Notes: generated by a model not told the origin, from the letters alone. Positions 25,491 to 34,109 are shown, numbered from the stretch's first letter. The stretch is 62,763 nucleotides of DNA from an uncultured Actinomycetes bacterium (GCA_903884065.1 CAISDL010000090.1:1-62763), one strand, 5' to 3'. Made by a program: numbers and translations.

Positions 25491-26780
25491 GTGTCGATTA
25501 AACTGCCGCCTGTGGCGGCCGGGGATGTCAGCACGAGCACCGAGGATGCCGTCGCGATGTTGATCGCGCGCTTCAGGGACCGGGAAGCGACGGACTTCGA
25601 GACTTATCTTCAGTTCCTCGTCGAGCCTGCCCAGGGTGTGGCCGTGGAACCCCAACTCCTCGAACTCGTCGGCACTGCCCTCCTCGAAAACATGCGGGCC
25701 TTCCTCGCGTTCCTCAGCCATGACATCAGCATCGACAATGTTCATGCACCGCAGATGACTCTCGAATACGTCCGGCGTCTCGCCCAGAACGGAATCGGAG
25801 TCAGCGCCGTCATCAACCCCATGCGAGCTACTTCCAAGAAGATCCTGCGCCTGGTGATCAACGAGATACGCCAATCCACGCTTACCAGGGACACAGCGCT
25901 GGATGTACTCGACTTCTTCATCGACCGCTCCTTCGGCTACGTGGACCGGATCACCGAACAGCTCAAAGACACCCACGAAGCCGAGCGGGAGCGTTGGCTT
26001 GAGCGCCAGAACAGTGCTCGGCTTCTGGGAGTTCGGCAATTGCTCGCCGCCGATGAGCCGATCGACATCGATGCCGCGACGTCCGCCATCGGCTATCCGG
26101 TCGGTGGCACTCACCTGGCGATGATCCTGTGGACCACCGAACCCGGTGCCCATGAGCAGGAGATGCTGCGCTTGGAACGGTTCGGCCTCGAGGTCGCCGA
26201 GGCGCTCAGGATCGACAGTCCCCTCTTCATCGCCGCCGACCAGAGCACCGGCTGGGCATGGTTGCCGCTGCAGCCCGGCACTGCCGACCCGATCACGGAG
26301 ATTCGCCGGCTCGCCGATGACGGCGTAATCCGCGTTGCGGTGGGACCAACCGAATCCGGAGTCGCCGGATTTCGCGAATCTCATCGTCGGGCGCAGGACG
26401 CACGGAAGGTGGCTGTTGCCGGCCGCACAGCACGCAGCGTCGTGGCCGCCACCGACCCGGAGGTGAGAGTGGCCGCACTGATGGTCCATGACCTCGCCCG
26501 CACCCGAGAATGGGTGAAGAACACGCTCGGACCCCTCGCGAGCAACACCACCGGCGACGCGAAACTGCGCGAGACACTCCGGATATTCCTCCGGGAGGGG
26601 TCGAGCCACACCGCTGCGGCTGAACACCTTGCGCTACATCGCAATACGGTGGGTTATCGGGTGAACAAAGCAGTACAACGGCGTGGCCGGCCAATCACCG
26701 ACGACCAAATCGAGATCGAGATGGCCCTACTGGCGTGCGATCAATTCCACGAGGCAGTCCTTGACGATGGGAACCCATGA
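25491..26780 (+). CDS. PucR/CdaR-type transcriptional regulator
   Basis: 429 residues from GTG 25491. The N-terminal half (LIARFRDREATDFETYLQFL ... DISIDNVHAPQMTLEYVR) is a helical RsbR-like sensor region. A GGDEF-like degenerate middle domain follows (GGTHLAMILWTT, VAVGPTESGVAGFRESHRRA). The C-terminus is a PucR-type helix-turn-helix: LRIFLREGSSHTAAAEHLAL, then HRNTVGYRVNKA. It overlaps the CopD/CtaG-like gene by four bases (ATGA), so it is co-translated with it and may control it. It diverges from the PGRS-like gene. The inducer is unknown. Confidence 0.86.
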   Translation: MSIKLPPVAAGDVSTSTEDAVAMLIARFRDREATDFETYLQFLVEPAQGVAVEPQLLELVGTALLENMRAFLAFLSHDISIDNVHAPQMTLEYVRRLAQNGIGVSAVINPMRATSKKILRLVINEIRQSTLTRDTALDVLDFFIDRSFGYVDRITEQLKDTHEAERERWLERQNSARLLGVRQLLAADEPIDIDAATSAIGYPVGGTHLAMILWTTEPGAHEQEMLRLERFGLEVAEALRIDSPLFIAADQSTGWAWLPLQPGTADPITEIRRLADDGVIRVAVGPTESGVAGFRESHRRAQDARKVAVAGRTARSVVAATDPEVRVAALMVHDLARTREWVKNTLGPLASNTTGDAKLRETLRIFLREGSSHTAAAEHLALHRNTVGYRVNKAVQRRGRPITDDQIEIEMALLACDQFHEAVLDDGNP

Positions 26781-28756
26781 CCGCGACGCATTCTGATGCC
26801 CGCCGGTCCCGGGCGGTGGACCGGTTGTTACTGGCCGGCTATGCCGTGGCGGCGATCGCCGTTGCGGGTTACGCGATCACGTTTGGCGCCCCCACGCCAT
26901 CGACGACCGTCGCGCAGGCGCTCGGCAGTTTCACCGCCGCCCTCGCAGGTGCGATCTGCCTGGGTGGTTTGGTGCTGATCCTCATCACCCCGCGCCCCGA
27001 CGGTCGTGGCGTCAGCGACACCGCCTCATTCCGGGCTCACCGGGTAGTGGAGCGGATGTCCGTGGTGTGGATGGTGACGGCGCTGGTCATGGTCGTCGTG
27101 CAAATCGCCGCCGACGCCGGCCTCGCACTGCCACTGCTGTTCAGCAGCGGCGGAATCGGCTCTGTCGGAGATGCGCTGAGCGCCTCGGCGTACGCACGGG
27201 CGTGGGTGGTGGTCGCAGTCTGCGCGGCGTTGACCACGTTGGGTCTGCGACTGAGACCCTATTCGAATTGGCATGTGCTGCTGCTGATTCCGGCGATCAC
27301 CGGCGTAGTAGCGTTCCCGGTCAACGGTAACGCCGGCTACGGTCCCGACCACGACTACGCCACGAGTTCGGTCATTGTGTTCACGGTTGCGGTCTCGGTG
27401 CTGGCCGGTCTGAAGATCACCTCGGCGTTGGCAGGCCCGCGCCGTGCCCTCGGCCACACCGTGCGAGTGGCGGCGGTGATCGCCGGCGTGGTGGCGCTGG
27501 TCTATGGAGCGCTCCTGATGGTGCTGCTGGCCGGCCCGCCGCTGGCCTCCGGATACGGGCGGCTGGGGCTGTTGGCCGCTGTTGCACTGCTCGCGGGCCT
27601 CATCGTCGACCTACGCGGGCATGCGCCGGCGGCGTTCAGTGCCCTGACCGCGATGACCGCACTGGCCGCGGTTTCGGCGATGGCCGTCCAGGTCGCACCC
27701 CGACTACTGCCATGGTGGGGCGCGGTGTGCTGTTACTACGACGCGAAAACCGACCGGCGGGTCATGATCACCGGCGGGGGTTCGGCCGTCTCGCAAATCC
27801 TTCTTCTGCTCGGCTATGAGCTTCCCGGCGCACCCGATCCGCTCCGGTTGCTGACGTTCTGGCGTTTCGACACCGTCCTCGGTGCCGGCGGGCTGCTCCT
27901 GGCCGCCCTCTACCTCGCCGGGGTGCTACATCTGCGCCGCCGCGGTGACCCGTGGCCGGCCGGCCGCTCGGTGGCCTGGCTCGCCGGCTGCGCCGCCCTG
28001 GTATTCGCAACCAGCTCGGGGGTCCGGGCCTACGGCTCGGCGATGTTCAGTATCCACATGGTTGAGCACACGGCGCTGAACATGTTCGTCCCGGTTCTAC
28101 TGGTGCTCGGGGCGCCCATCACGTTGGCCCTGCGGGTGCTGCCCAGTGCCGCGCCCGGGGCGCCACCCGGTCCGCGGGAGTGGATCGTGCGGGCGGTCCA
28201 TTCGCCATTCACGAGGTTCCTGTCGAATCCGATCACGGCATTCGTCTTGTTCGTCGGCTCGTTGTACGCCGTCTACTTCACACCGTTGTTCGACACTCTG
28301 GTGCGCTACCACTGGGGCCACGACGTGATGTCGCTGCACTTCCTGCTCACCGGGTACCTGTTCTACTGGGCCATCATCGGCGTCGATCCCGGCCCGCGCC
28401 GTCTTCCGTTCATCGGCAGGCTCGCGTTGTTGTTCGCGACCATGCCCTTCCATGCGCTCTTCGGAATCGCGATGATGACGAAGCCGTCCGCGGTCGGCGG
28501 CGACTACTACAGCACCATGGCACTGCCCTGGATACCCAGCCTTACGACCGATCAGCATCTTGGCGGCGCAATCGCCTGGGGGGCAAGCGAAGTGCCCGTC
28601 GTCATCGTGGTCATCGCGTTGGTGACACAGTGGGCGCGCCAGGACCGACACACCTCGGAGCGCTCGGACCGACACGAAGACGCCGGCTACGACGACGATG
28701 TGGACGCCTACAACACCATGCTGCGCGAGTTGGCCCGTCAGCGCACCAGCGAATAG
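26777..28756 (+). CDS. CopD-CtaG-like multi-pass membrane protein
   Basis: 659 residues with about 15 membrane helices. The first half resembles the copper resistance CopD domain. The second half (residues about 400-620) is a CtaG/caa3-type cytochrome oxidase assembly domain: SIHMVEHTALNMFVPVLLV, GHDVMSLHFLLTGYLFYW, FATMPFHALFGIAMM, DQHLGGAIAWGASEVP. Conserved His residues in MVEHT, SLHF and PFHA are expected copper ligands. The layout is that of Rv0102-like proteins. The ATG overlaps the PucR stop. The role inferred is copper handling or oxidase assembly in the membrane. Confidence 0.87.
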   Translation: MTATHSDARRSRAVDRLLLAGYAVAAIAVAGYAITFGAPTPSTTVAQALGSFTAALAGAICLGGLVLILITPRPDGRGVSDTASFRAHRVVERMSVVWMVTALVMVVVQIAADAGLALPLLFSSGGIGSVGDALSASAYARAWVVVAVCAALTTLGLRLRPYSNWHVLLLIPAITGVVAFPVNGNAGYGPDHDYATSSVIVFTVAVSVLAGLKITSALAGPRRALGHTVRVAAVIAGVVALVYGALLMVLLAGPPLASGYGRLGLLAAVALLAGLIVDLRGHAPAAFSALTAMTALAAVSAMAVQVAPRLLPWWGAVCCYYDAKTDRRVMITGGGSAVSQILLLLGYELPGAPDPLRLLTFWRFDTVLGAGGLLLAALYLAGVLHLRRRGDPWPAGRSVAWLAGCAALVFATSSGVRAYGSAMFSIHMVEHTALNMFVPVLLVLGAPITLALRVLPSAAPGAPPGPREWIVRAVHSPFTRFLSNPITAFVLFVGSLYAVYFTPLFDTLVRYHWGHDVMSLHFLLTGYLFYWAIIGVDPGPRRLPFIGRLALLFATMPFHALFGIAMMTKPSAVGGDYYSTMALPWIPSLTTDQHLGGAIAWGASEVPVVIVVIALVTQWARQDRHTSERSDRHEDAGYDDDVDAYNTMLRELARQRTSE

Positions 28757-28781
28757 TTGCCTTCCCGGGTCAGGCTTCCGG

Positions 28782-28797
28782 TACCAAACACAAAGGT
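28782..28797 (+). repeat. 16-bp copy of the island repeat after the ctaG-like gene
   Basis: ACCAAACACAAAGGTC, 25 bases after the ctaG-like stop and followed by a T7 run. It is identical to the first 16 bases of the 81-bp repeats at 29846 and 38254. It may be the remnant of a terminator stem or an attachment-like core marking the left edge of the accessory island. Confidence 0.6.
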
Positions 28798-28867
28798 CGT
28801 TTTTTTGGCCGGATCCTTGCTCTGATCCGTGGTGCTTCCCCCTCCCGTCAGATGCCGCACATCGTAT

Positions 28868-29311
28868 TCAGGAATGGCCTTCGAACGGGCTCACGCGTCG
28901 GAGATCCGGCGGGGTGTCCATCCAGTCGTCGGCCGGCGGGAAGGGCTGTGCCCACTCCCTGAGGGTGGCGGCGATGTCGGCGACATCAGACCTGCCTTCG
29001 GCGGCATCGAGCATCAGGCTCACTACGTCATTGGCCTGCACCGGAACGGAATAACCGTTGACCAGATAGATCACCGCGGTCGCGGACCACGCTGTCCTTT
29101 TGTTGCCATCGACGAAGGGGTGGTTGCGCGCCAGGCCGTGAAGCAAGGCTGCCGCCTTGTCATGGAGGCTGGGGAATGCGTCCGCGCCGAACGCGCTGGA
29201 CTGCGGACGCATCACGGCAGCGTCGAGAAGTCCGAGGTCGCGGAGTTGATCCGGTCCGACGAACCCCTCGTTGATATGTAGGACCTCAGTAATGGACAGG
29301 TAGGTCGTCAC
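28868..29311 (-). CDS. doc: Doc-type (Fic fold) toxin
   Basis: 147 residues. The Fic/Doc signature reads HPFVDGNKRTAW, matching HxFxDGNKRT. Known Doc toxins phosphorylate EF-Tu; other Fic enzymes transfer AMP. The rest is typical Doc: LSITEVLHINEGFVG at the start and a helical core (LHDKAAALLHGLARN). Start ATG 29311 lies two bases after the antitoxin stop. The pair forms a standard toxin-antitoxin operon at the left edge of the accessory island. Confidence 0.92.
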   Translation of the reverse strand: MTTYLSITEVLHINEGFVGPDQLRDLGLLDAAVMRPQSSAFGADAFPSLHDKAAALLHGLARNHPFVDGNKRTAWSATAVIYLVNGYSVPVQANDVVSLMLDAAEGRSDVADIAATLREWAQPFPPADDWMDTPPDLRRVSPFEGHS

Positions 29312-29313
29312 AC

Positions 29314-29553
29314 CTACAAGTCCTTCAGCTTTTCGAGCGCCTCGCTGTGCTGCTCCACGACGCGCTCGAACGCCGACCGCATCAGATCTTGGCGGCCATG
29401 AATCTGCAGGTACTCGATCAGGGCACGCTTGACGACCTCGTTACCGGACAATTCGGTGACGAAGGCGTAGTTCTTCAACGCCTCCGCGAGCTCGACTGGC
29501 AGACGCACCGTCAACGCCGTGGTGTCGGTCTTGGTGGGCACGATCTGAGTCAT
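29314..29553 (-). CDS. Ribbon-helix-helix antitoxin of the Doc pair
   Basis: 79 residues. TTALTVRLPVELAEALKNYA is a CopG/Arc-type ribbon-helix-helix start, followed by LSGNEVVKRALIEYLQIH, the second helix. The C-terminal 25 residues (SAFERVVEQHSEALEKLKDL) are a charged helix likely to neutralise the toxin. ATG 29553 lies inside a perfect palindrome, which strongly suggests autorepression. Doc partners in phage P1 are Phd; a ribbon-helix-helix partner is a known variant. Confidence 0.88.
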   Translation of the reverse strand: MTQIVPTKTDTTALTVRLPVELAEALKNYAFVTELSGNEVVKRALIEYLQIHGRQDLMRSAFERVVEQHSEALEKLKDL

Positions 29554-29578
29554 GCCACCATGGTGTCATGGTGGCATG
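29551..29578. promoter_or_regulatory. Perfect palindrome over the antitoxin start (operator)
   Basis: CATGCCACCATG (29551-29562) and CATGGTGGCATG (29567-29578) are exact inverted 12-base arms around GTGT. The left arm contains the antitoxin start codon. Binding here by the ribbon-helix-helix antitoxin would block transcription or translation start of the toxin-antitoxin operon. Confidence 0.75.
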
Positions 29579-29777
29579 ACGAACGTCCAGGGCAAAACGG
29601 TCCGCTTCCGTGAGCATGGGAATGGCAGCGAAGCGACTGGCGTCGGGTCGCAAGTTTCAAGAGTGAGGAGCGACGGACCTAGCCGGCGGACGTTGTTAGG
29701 CGCGTATTCCCGCGGGCATGATTTGCGGCAGACCGGCGATGAGGTTTCCGCGTCAGCTCAGCTCCGAGTATTGACCC

Positions 29778-29808
29778 AAAAAAGGGGACTTGCCGGGCCG
29801 AAGTCCCC
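29778..29808 (-). terminator. Intrinsic terminator, leftward
   Basis: On the minus strand GGGGACTT, a nine-base loop and AAGTCCCC are followed directly by six T. This would stop transcripts coming leftward from element 1 before they reach the Doc pair. Confidence 0.75.
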
Positions 29809-29845
29809 TCGTCTTGATTTCGGCGGGCTGAGTCCGATCACCCCC

Positions 29846-29926
29846 ACCAAACACAAAGGTCACGACCTCTTTCGAGTTCGTGACCTCAGTGCTCGCAGTT
29901 CGTAGAACCGCTCTGTGTGAGCGGTT
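29846..29926 (+). repeat. 81-bp island repeat, copy 1
   Basis: Begins ACCAAACACAAAGGTC and ends GAGCGGTT. It matches 38254-38334 over 81 bases with four mismatches and no gaps. It contains an imperfect inverted repeat around CCTCTTTCGAGT. It lies 301 bases beyond the stop of the DDE-transposase-like gene of element 1. Confidence 0.85.
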
Positions 29927-30180
29927 CGCGTTGGGTGGTCACCCTCGGTAGTGATGGGGTCATTCCACCGGGATTTCAGCTGCATTCCACAGGGTTTTCG
30001 GGGTGGCCAGGCAGGGTTTCGCGGGCGGTTAGGCGCGCTCTCGTTGGCTCCGAGGGCGTCCGGTTTCGGCGGGACCGATACGCAGGTTGCGGCCTGTTGA
30101 ACTGCGGTTCTTTGTGGGCTGGGGTGGGGACGGCGTTCCGGGGTGGGGAATTTCCACAGGGTATTCAGGAGCCAAACAGC

Positions 30181-30215
30181 AACTGGGCGGCCCGCGATTG
30201 GCGGGCCGCCCAGTT
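30181..30215 (-). terminator. Hairpin after the element 1 DDE-transposase-like gene
   Basis: AACTGGGCGGCCCGC (30181-30195) and GCGGGCCGCCCAGTT (30201-30215) form a perfect 15-base stem with a five-base loop, 13 bases after the stop codon. No long T run follows, so it may act with Rho or as an mRNA-stabilising hairpin. Confidence 0.6.
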
Positions 30216-30227
30216 CGTGATTTGTAT

Positions 30228-32009
30228 TTAGCTTCGGGGCGGGATGCGCGTCGGTGGGTAGCCCAGGTCTGCCTCGAGGTCGCGCCACTTTCGGGTGAAG
30301 CCAACCTCTTGTGCGCCGCGGGGATTGTGGTTGTTTTGGGCGCTGATGTTGACTGCCGCGGCGGCTAGCGCTACGCCGAGCAGAACCGTCGGTGGCCGGC
30401 GGGGGCCGGTCTTGATGTCGTTGATGCCGCTTCCGGCGCGCGACTTGAGTTGGTTGAACCGTTGTTCGGTCAGTGCGCGTAGCGCTTCGTGGTAGATCAG
30501 GTGTTCCCAGGAGAAGGGTATTAGGTCCCATTGCGCGAGGCGTAGCTGGTCGTGGCTCAGGGTGACGGTCACGCTGGAGGCGCTGCAGCACGTATAGGTG
30601 TCGGCGGGCCAGTCCGGCTCGGCGAGGGGCAGGCCGATGCCGGCATCCATCGACTCGGGCTTGAGCGGGCACTGCACGGTGCCCATCGCTGCTGGGCAGA
30701 CCATTCTTTGTTTGACGACCTCGGTGGTGCGTTCACCGATGCGGGGTCGTCCGGCCCGATCGTTCGCAAAGCGGGGCCGAGTGTGGTGACCCATGAGGAA
30801 CGGGTAAAGCTCTTGCAGGGCGCGGTCGTGGGCGCGGAACTCGTCTCTGTTCAGCATCTCCTTGGTGGCGAGGAGCAGTTTGGCGTCGAGCAGTTTCTGC
30901 ACCGCTGGGCAGAAAAAGGTTCCGTTGTACTGCAGTGGTCCTGGTTGGGGGGCGTCAGCCCGATTGGGGTTCTTCGCGGCGGGGAATTTTCGTAGCCAGT
31001 GCTTCGGGTAGGCCACGACGGGCGAGTAGCCGGCGCGCAGCATGAGTTCGGCGAATCCCTTCTTGGCGTTGTAGCCCATGTCTGCGGTCATCAGGGGCCA
31101 CCGTTGGCGCGAGCCTCCTGCGGGGCGGGCATCGACGCCGGTTCGTCTTGCCTGCGCGATCGCCTGGCCAAGTGCCTCGACGCTTCCCCCGGTCGGGCCG
31201 TGGCCGGCCATGCCGATGAACAGCGGTGGTTCGGAATGCAGGGCGTCGCGGTGCGCTACCCGAGTTAGCATCGTGACCCCGATCCCGTTCCCCGATTTGG
31301 AGATCTCGCGTCGGGGCAAGCCGGCTTTGAGTTGCCCGGTCGACCGCTCGCGCGCCCAGGGTTCCGATAGGGGCAATGCTGCGTGCATTTTGTGCGGTGC
31401 GGCACCGAGCTCGCCGGTTAAGGCGGCGGTGTCTAGGAGGGTCTCGTCGACGACTGCGTCGCCCACGCAATTGGTCGGCGACTTGACCCAGATCGACGCT
31501 GCCAGAATGTCGTTGGTGATGGCTGACAGTCGGTCCGCGGCCAGAGCTGCGTGTTGAAGTTGCTCATCGCTTCGGCTTCCCAAGATTCCGCGGAACGTGC
31601 TGTTGGGCATTCTCCTGGCGGGGACATCCCCGTAGCTATCGAGGGCTTCCATTCGACGCGACCAGAAGCTGTGCATCTTCGCGTAAGCCCTGCGGCTGTC
31701 GGTGTGCAGAGCCGAAAGGTCTTGGTCATGCATGCCGACTGCGGCGAGTTGGTCCGGTGTGAGCTCGCCGATGGTGTCCATCGCTCCGCGTAAGTGAAAT
31801 GGTCGTCCCATGCAGAAGCGGATCAGCAGGGCAACCAGGATTGCCTTTACGGTGAATCGGATGTCGCTGGGCTGGCGGCCTCCGCTGCCACTGGACTGGC
31901 GGAAGAAGTCCTCGATCGACTCTGCTGCCCTGGATTCTTCAATGACTGCCAGTGCCTCGGCGAAGATAGCGTCAGCGATGGTGCAGAGTTGAGGGCGCAC
32001 TTTGATCAT
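30228..32009 (-). CDS. DDE-transposase-like protein, element 1
   Basis: 593 residues. Candidate catalytic acids in the transposase order are Asp188 in VVDETLLD, Asp310 in LMTADMGYN, and Glu515 in LTEQRFNQLKSR. The last resembles the ExxF/R...K block of IS1182/IS4-like enzymes. A Cys-rich insertion (VCPAAMGTVQCPLKP, TCCSASS) lies between the second Asp and the Glu. It is paralogous to 38640-40415: 54 of the first 100 residues are identical without gaps. ATG 32009 overlaps the stop of the recombinase-like gene by four bases. No terminal inverted repeats were found. It may be an active mobile element protein or domesticated. Confidence 0.7.
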   Translation of the reverse strand: MIKVRPQLCTIADAIFAEALAVIEESRAAESIEDFFRQSSGSGGRQPSDIRFTVKAILVALLIRFCMGRPFHLRGAMDTIGELTPDQLAAVGMHDQDLSALHTDSRRAYAKMHSFWSRRMEALDSYGDVPARRMPNSTFRGILGSRSDEQLQHAALAADRLSAITNDILAASIWVKSPTNCVGDAVVDETLLDTAALTGELGAAPHKMHAALPLSEPWARERSTGQLKAGLPRREISKSGNGIGVTMLTRVAHRDALHSEPPLFIGMAGHGPTGGSVEALGQAIAQARRTGVDARPAGGSRQRWPLMTADMGYNAKKGFAELMLRAGYSPVVAYPKHWLRKFPAAKNPNRADAPQPGPLQYNGTFFCPAVQKLLDAKLLLATKEMLNRDEFRAHDRALQELYPFLMGHHTRPRFANDRAGRPRIGERTTEVVKQRMVCPAAMGTVQCPLKPESMDAGIGLPLAEPDWPADTYTCCSASSVTVTLSHDQLRLAQWDLIPFSWEHLIYHEALRALTEQRFNQLKSRAGSGINDIKTGPRRPPTVLLGVALAAAAVNISAQNNHNPRGAQEVGFTRKWRDLEADLGYPPTRIPPRS

Positions 32010-33151
32010 CGCCAGGCCTCCACCATGAGGGTGATCATGTGACGATGTTTATAGCGGCGCAATTGATCTCGTTGATCTGCTAGCACGCGGACATCGACAA
32101 GGTCGGCCAGTTGCACCAGCAGTGCTGCCGGTATCCGCTCGGCGAGATCCAAGACCCATCTGTTTCGCAGCGCCGCGATGTTGAGACCGGGGTAGCCGCG
32201 GTCGCGCATCCTCTCGCTGATCCGGTTGACGATGTTTCGTTCGGCGAATTCCGAGTCGGGGGACAGGACCAGTCCGGAACCGACGCGGGCGGACAGTTCG
32301 AGTAATCGGGCGCTGATGGCTGGGTCGATTACCGGAACTTGGCGTACGCCGCCGGCATTGTTGGGCAGGGTCACCACGCTGAAGGCGCGCCCGTAACTGC
32401 GCGTAGTCGTGATTGCGGTGCCCCGCAGTGTCTTGAAGTCGGCTGGGCGGGCACCTGCGCCGTAGGCCAGGTCGAACAGCACTTGCGCCCTGGTTGCCAG
32501 CGCTTCGGGAAGCCGCGGGATCAAGGCCATCAGGTCACGGATCTCTGTCGGCGTCGCCGCGGCTTGACGCTTGGGCCGCGGGGCGGGCAGGACCCGCGCG
32601 GGTGGGTACTCACGTGGATGAAGCACCCGGCCGGTCCCGTAGAGAATGTTTCGACGCTCGCGCAGTCCCCGCTCGGCCCCTGTGCCTGCGGACATCAGGT
32701 AGCGGTCGACATTGCGGCGCCGGAAGCCCCGCCGGAGATCGACGACACCGGTGGGGTAGGCCGTCCACACCAGAAAGCGGGCGATGGCCGCGGCGGCGTT
32801 GGTGTCGGTGGATGAGCAGGTGAACGGGACCAGACAACGCGCTGCCGCGGCGGCCTCCACTGCGGCTCTTGCGATCTCGGGATTGGGGGCTTTCACCGTC
32901 AACACGAGGAGTCGGGCTCGGCGCTCCTCCTCATCGGGCGCCACGGCGGGAAGGTCGCGCACGGCATCCGCAGCGACGGCTCGCATCGCCTTCGTCAGCG
33001 GCTCGGTCTGGGGCTGCTCAGGCGTCGGTGCCCGCGGATCGGCGTGTCGGTCGCTGCCCTCAGAGGGTTCAGTGGGTGCCGGCGGGGTGTTGTGGCCTGA
33101 GCGGTGTGGCGGTTTGATGCGTCGGCCGGAGGACTTTCCCCACCGGGCCAT
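32006..33151 (-). CDS. Tyrosine-recombinase-like protein, element 1
   Basis: 381 residues from ATG 33151. LFDLAYGAGARPADFKTLRG matches the box I region of tyrosine recombinases, with Arg in GARP. VPVIDPAISARLLEL is an inter-box region, and IAALRNRWVLDLAERIPAAL resembles box II, though the usual HxxR histidine is not obvious. A Tyr in RRYKHRHMITLM near the C-terminus, shared with the paralogue at 40412, could be the nucleophile. The N-terminal 60 residues are Pro/Arg-rich. Its start overlaps the leader ORF stop (TGATG) and its stop overlaps the transposase-like start (ATGA), so three ORFs are coupled. Family assignment is by pattern and moderately certain. Confidence 0.65.
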   Translation of the reverse strand: MARWGKSSGRRIKPPHRSGHNTPPAPTEPSEGSDRHADPRAPTPEQPQTEPLTKAMRAVAADAVRDLPAVAPDEEERRARLLVLTVKAPNPEIARAAVEAAAAARCLVPFTCSSTDTNAAAAIARFLVWTAYPTGVVDLRRGFRRRNVDRYLMSAGTGAERGLRERRNILYGTGRVLHPREYPPARVLPAPRPKRQAAATPTEIRDLMALIPRLPEALATRAQVLFDLAYGAGARPADFKTLRGTAITTTRSYGRAFSVVTLPNNAGGVRQVPVIDPAISARLLELSARVGSGLVLSPDSEFAERNIVNRISERMRDRGYPGLNIAALRNRWVLDLAERIPAALLVQLADLVDVRVLADQRDQLRRYKHRHMITLMVEAWR

Positions 33152-33219
33152 CAGCAGCCGCCTCGCGACACTCCGCGGCGGCCATTGACACAGAAGGGTG
33201 GACAGGGTGGAATAGCCAA
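33151..33219 (-). CDS. Short Cys-containing leader ORF, element 1
   Basis: 22 codons from TTG 33219, with AGGAGG four to nine bases upstream. The peptide is LAIPPCPPFCVNGRRGVSRG followed by GC. The stop overlaps the ATG of the recombinase-like gene as TGATG. The leader of element 2 has the same position and coupling and shares I-x-x-C-P, V-N, R-V and G-G. The recombinase-like gene itself lacks a good ribosome site, so the leader probably drives its translation. Confidence 0.6.
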   Translation of the reverse strand: MAIPPCPPFCVNGRRGVSRGGC

Positions 33220-33271
33220 AGTTCCTCCTAGGACGGGGAATGGATAAGTGCAAAGCGGCTTTAGCCGCGCT

Positions 33272-33310
33272 TGACGGCCGGGGACTGCAATCCCTGGCCG
33301 TCAGCTTTTT
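33272..33310 (+). terminator. Hairpin with T run just upstream of element 1
   Basis: TGACGGCCGGGGA (33272-33284) pairs with TCCCTGGCCGTCA (33291-33303), with one G-T wobble. GCTTTTT follows on the plus strand, making a rightward terminator. Element 2 has a hairpin in the same place (41587-41612). On the minus strand the same sequence would be a 5' UTR structure before the leader ORF. Confidence 0.6.
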
Positions 33311-33395
33311 CGGGGGTGTTTGCCTCAGGCTGAACACTCAGCGGTTGCCCAATATCCTCCTGTGATCTGGAGTTTCTGCCGACGGGATCACTGGG

Positions 33396-33581
33396 TCAGC
33401 GCTTCTCGCCGCACTGCCGGTGATGAGTTGCACCGAAGCCGATGAGTTGATTCCCGGCCTCGGAAAGGGAGATGTTGGCGTCGTTTGCCCAGCCGTACAG
33501 GATGTCAGCGACCGCCGGCTGCAGGCGGAGTTCGACCCGGATGCGTTCTGGTCGGTTCGCCTGTGGCCGCTGCATCATCAC
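33396..33581 (-). CDS. Small ribbon-helix-helix-like protein
   Basis: 61 residues from ATG 33581, with GAGGAGTG directly upstream. RPERIRVELRLQPAVADILY resembles the beta strand and first helix of a ribbon-helix-helix DNA-binding protein; ANISLSEAGNQLIGFG would be the second helix. It lies 177 bases upstream of the element 1 leader, in the same direction, and could regulate that element. No partner toxin is adjacent. Element 2 has an XRE regulator in the matching place, but divergently oriented. Confidence 0.55.
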   Translation of the reverse strand: MMMQRPQANRPERIRVELRLQPAVADILYGWANDANISLSEAGNQLIGFGATHHRQCGEKR

Positions 33582-33879
33582 TCCTCGCCCAACTGCCGGT
33601 GTCAGACCGGTGTGTTAACAGCGCAAGTTAGCTGCGGACGGCTGGTGCAGTCGTCATTTCGTTCCATTGCGGCGTGTCGTATCCGCCTGTGCTGCAGTGG
33701 TATTCAGTAGTCGGCTGGCGGTTAGTGTTTGCTGACCGAATGTGTCGAAGACTCGCTCGTCCAAGTGGTTGCACAATTTTTGTGCCACCCCTGGCAAACC
33801 GCTGTTCAGAGGCCCGCGAAAAAGCATCTTTGCCTACTGCCCCGGCGGGGACAACCTGTGGTCCGCCGACGTCCGGGGT

Positions 33880-34109
33880 TTGCTGCCCGTCGGCCCTTCG
33901 ACCATCTGTTCGAGCGCTTTGAGCCTCTTGGGCGTCACTGGCCTTAATGCCGCCGTACTGGGCCACCCAGCGATGCGAGGTTGACTCGGCGACCTCCAAA
34001 TGCCGGCAGACCACGTCGAGCTCCTGACCCGAGCCAGCAGCGTGTTGCCCTCCGCCAGCTTGGGGATGATCTGGTCCGGCGTATGGCGCCAGCGCTTCTT
34101 CGATGTCAT
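33880..34109 (-). pseudogene. IS3-family transposase orfA remnant, frameshifted
   Basis: From ATG 34109 the frame reads MTSKKRWRHTPDQIIPKLAE, the opening of IS3-type orfA. It then changes frame near GNTLLA to continue as VCRHLEVAESTSHRWVAQYG, and changes frame again to KRLKALEQM. At least two frameshifts are needed to read the helix-turn-helix protein. No orfB catalytic domain is recognisable in the following 250 bases, so the insertion sequence is decayed. Confidence 0.75.

Larger units (their letters stand above)
29554..30227. other. Gene-free stretch with terminator, 81-bp repeat and hairpin
   Basis: 674 bases between the antitoxin start and the DDE-transposase-like stop. It holds the palindrome, an intrinsic terminator at 29778-29808, the 81-bp repeat at 29846-29926, and a 15-bp hairpin at 30181-30215. 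Short motifs like TTCCACAGGG recur (near 29985 and 30151), and related ones (TTCCACGG, CTCCACAGGG) occur in the equivalent region of the second element. No coding frame is convincing. Confidence 0.6.
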
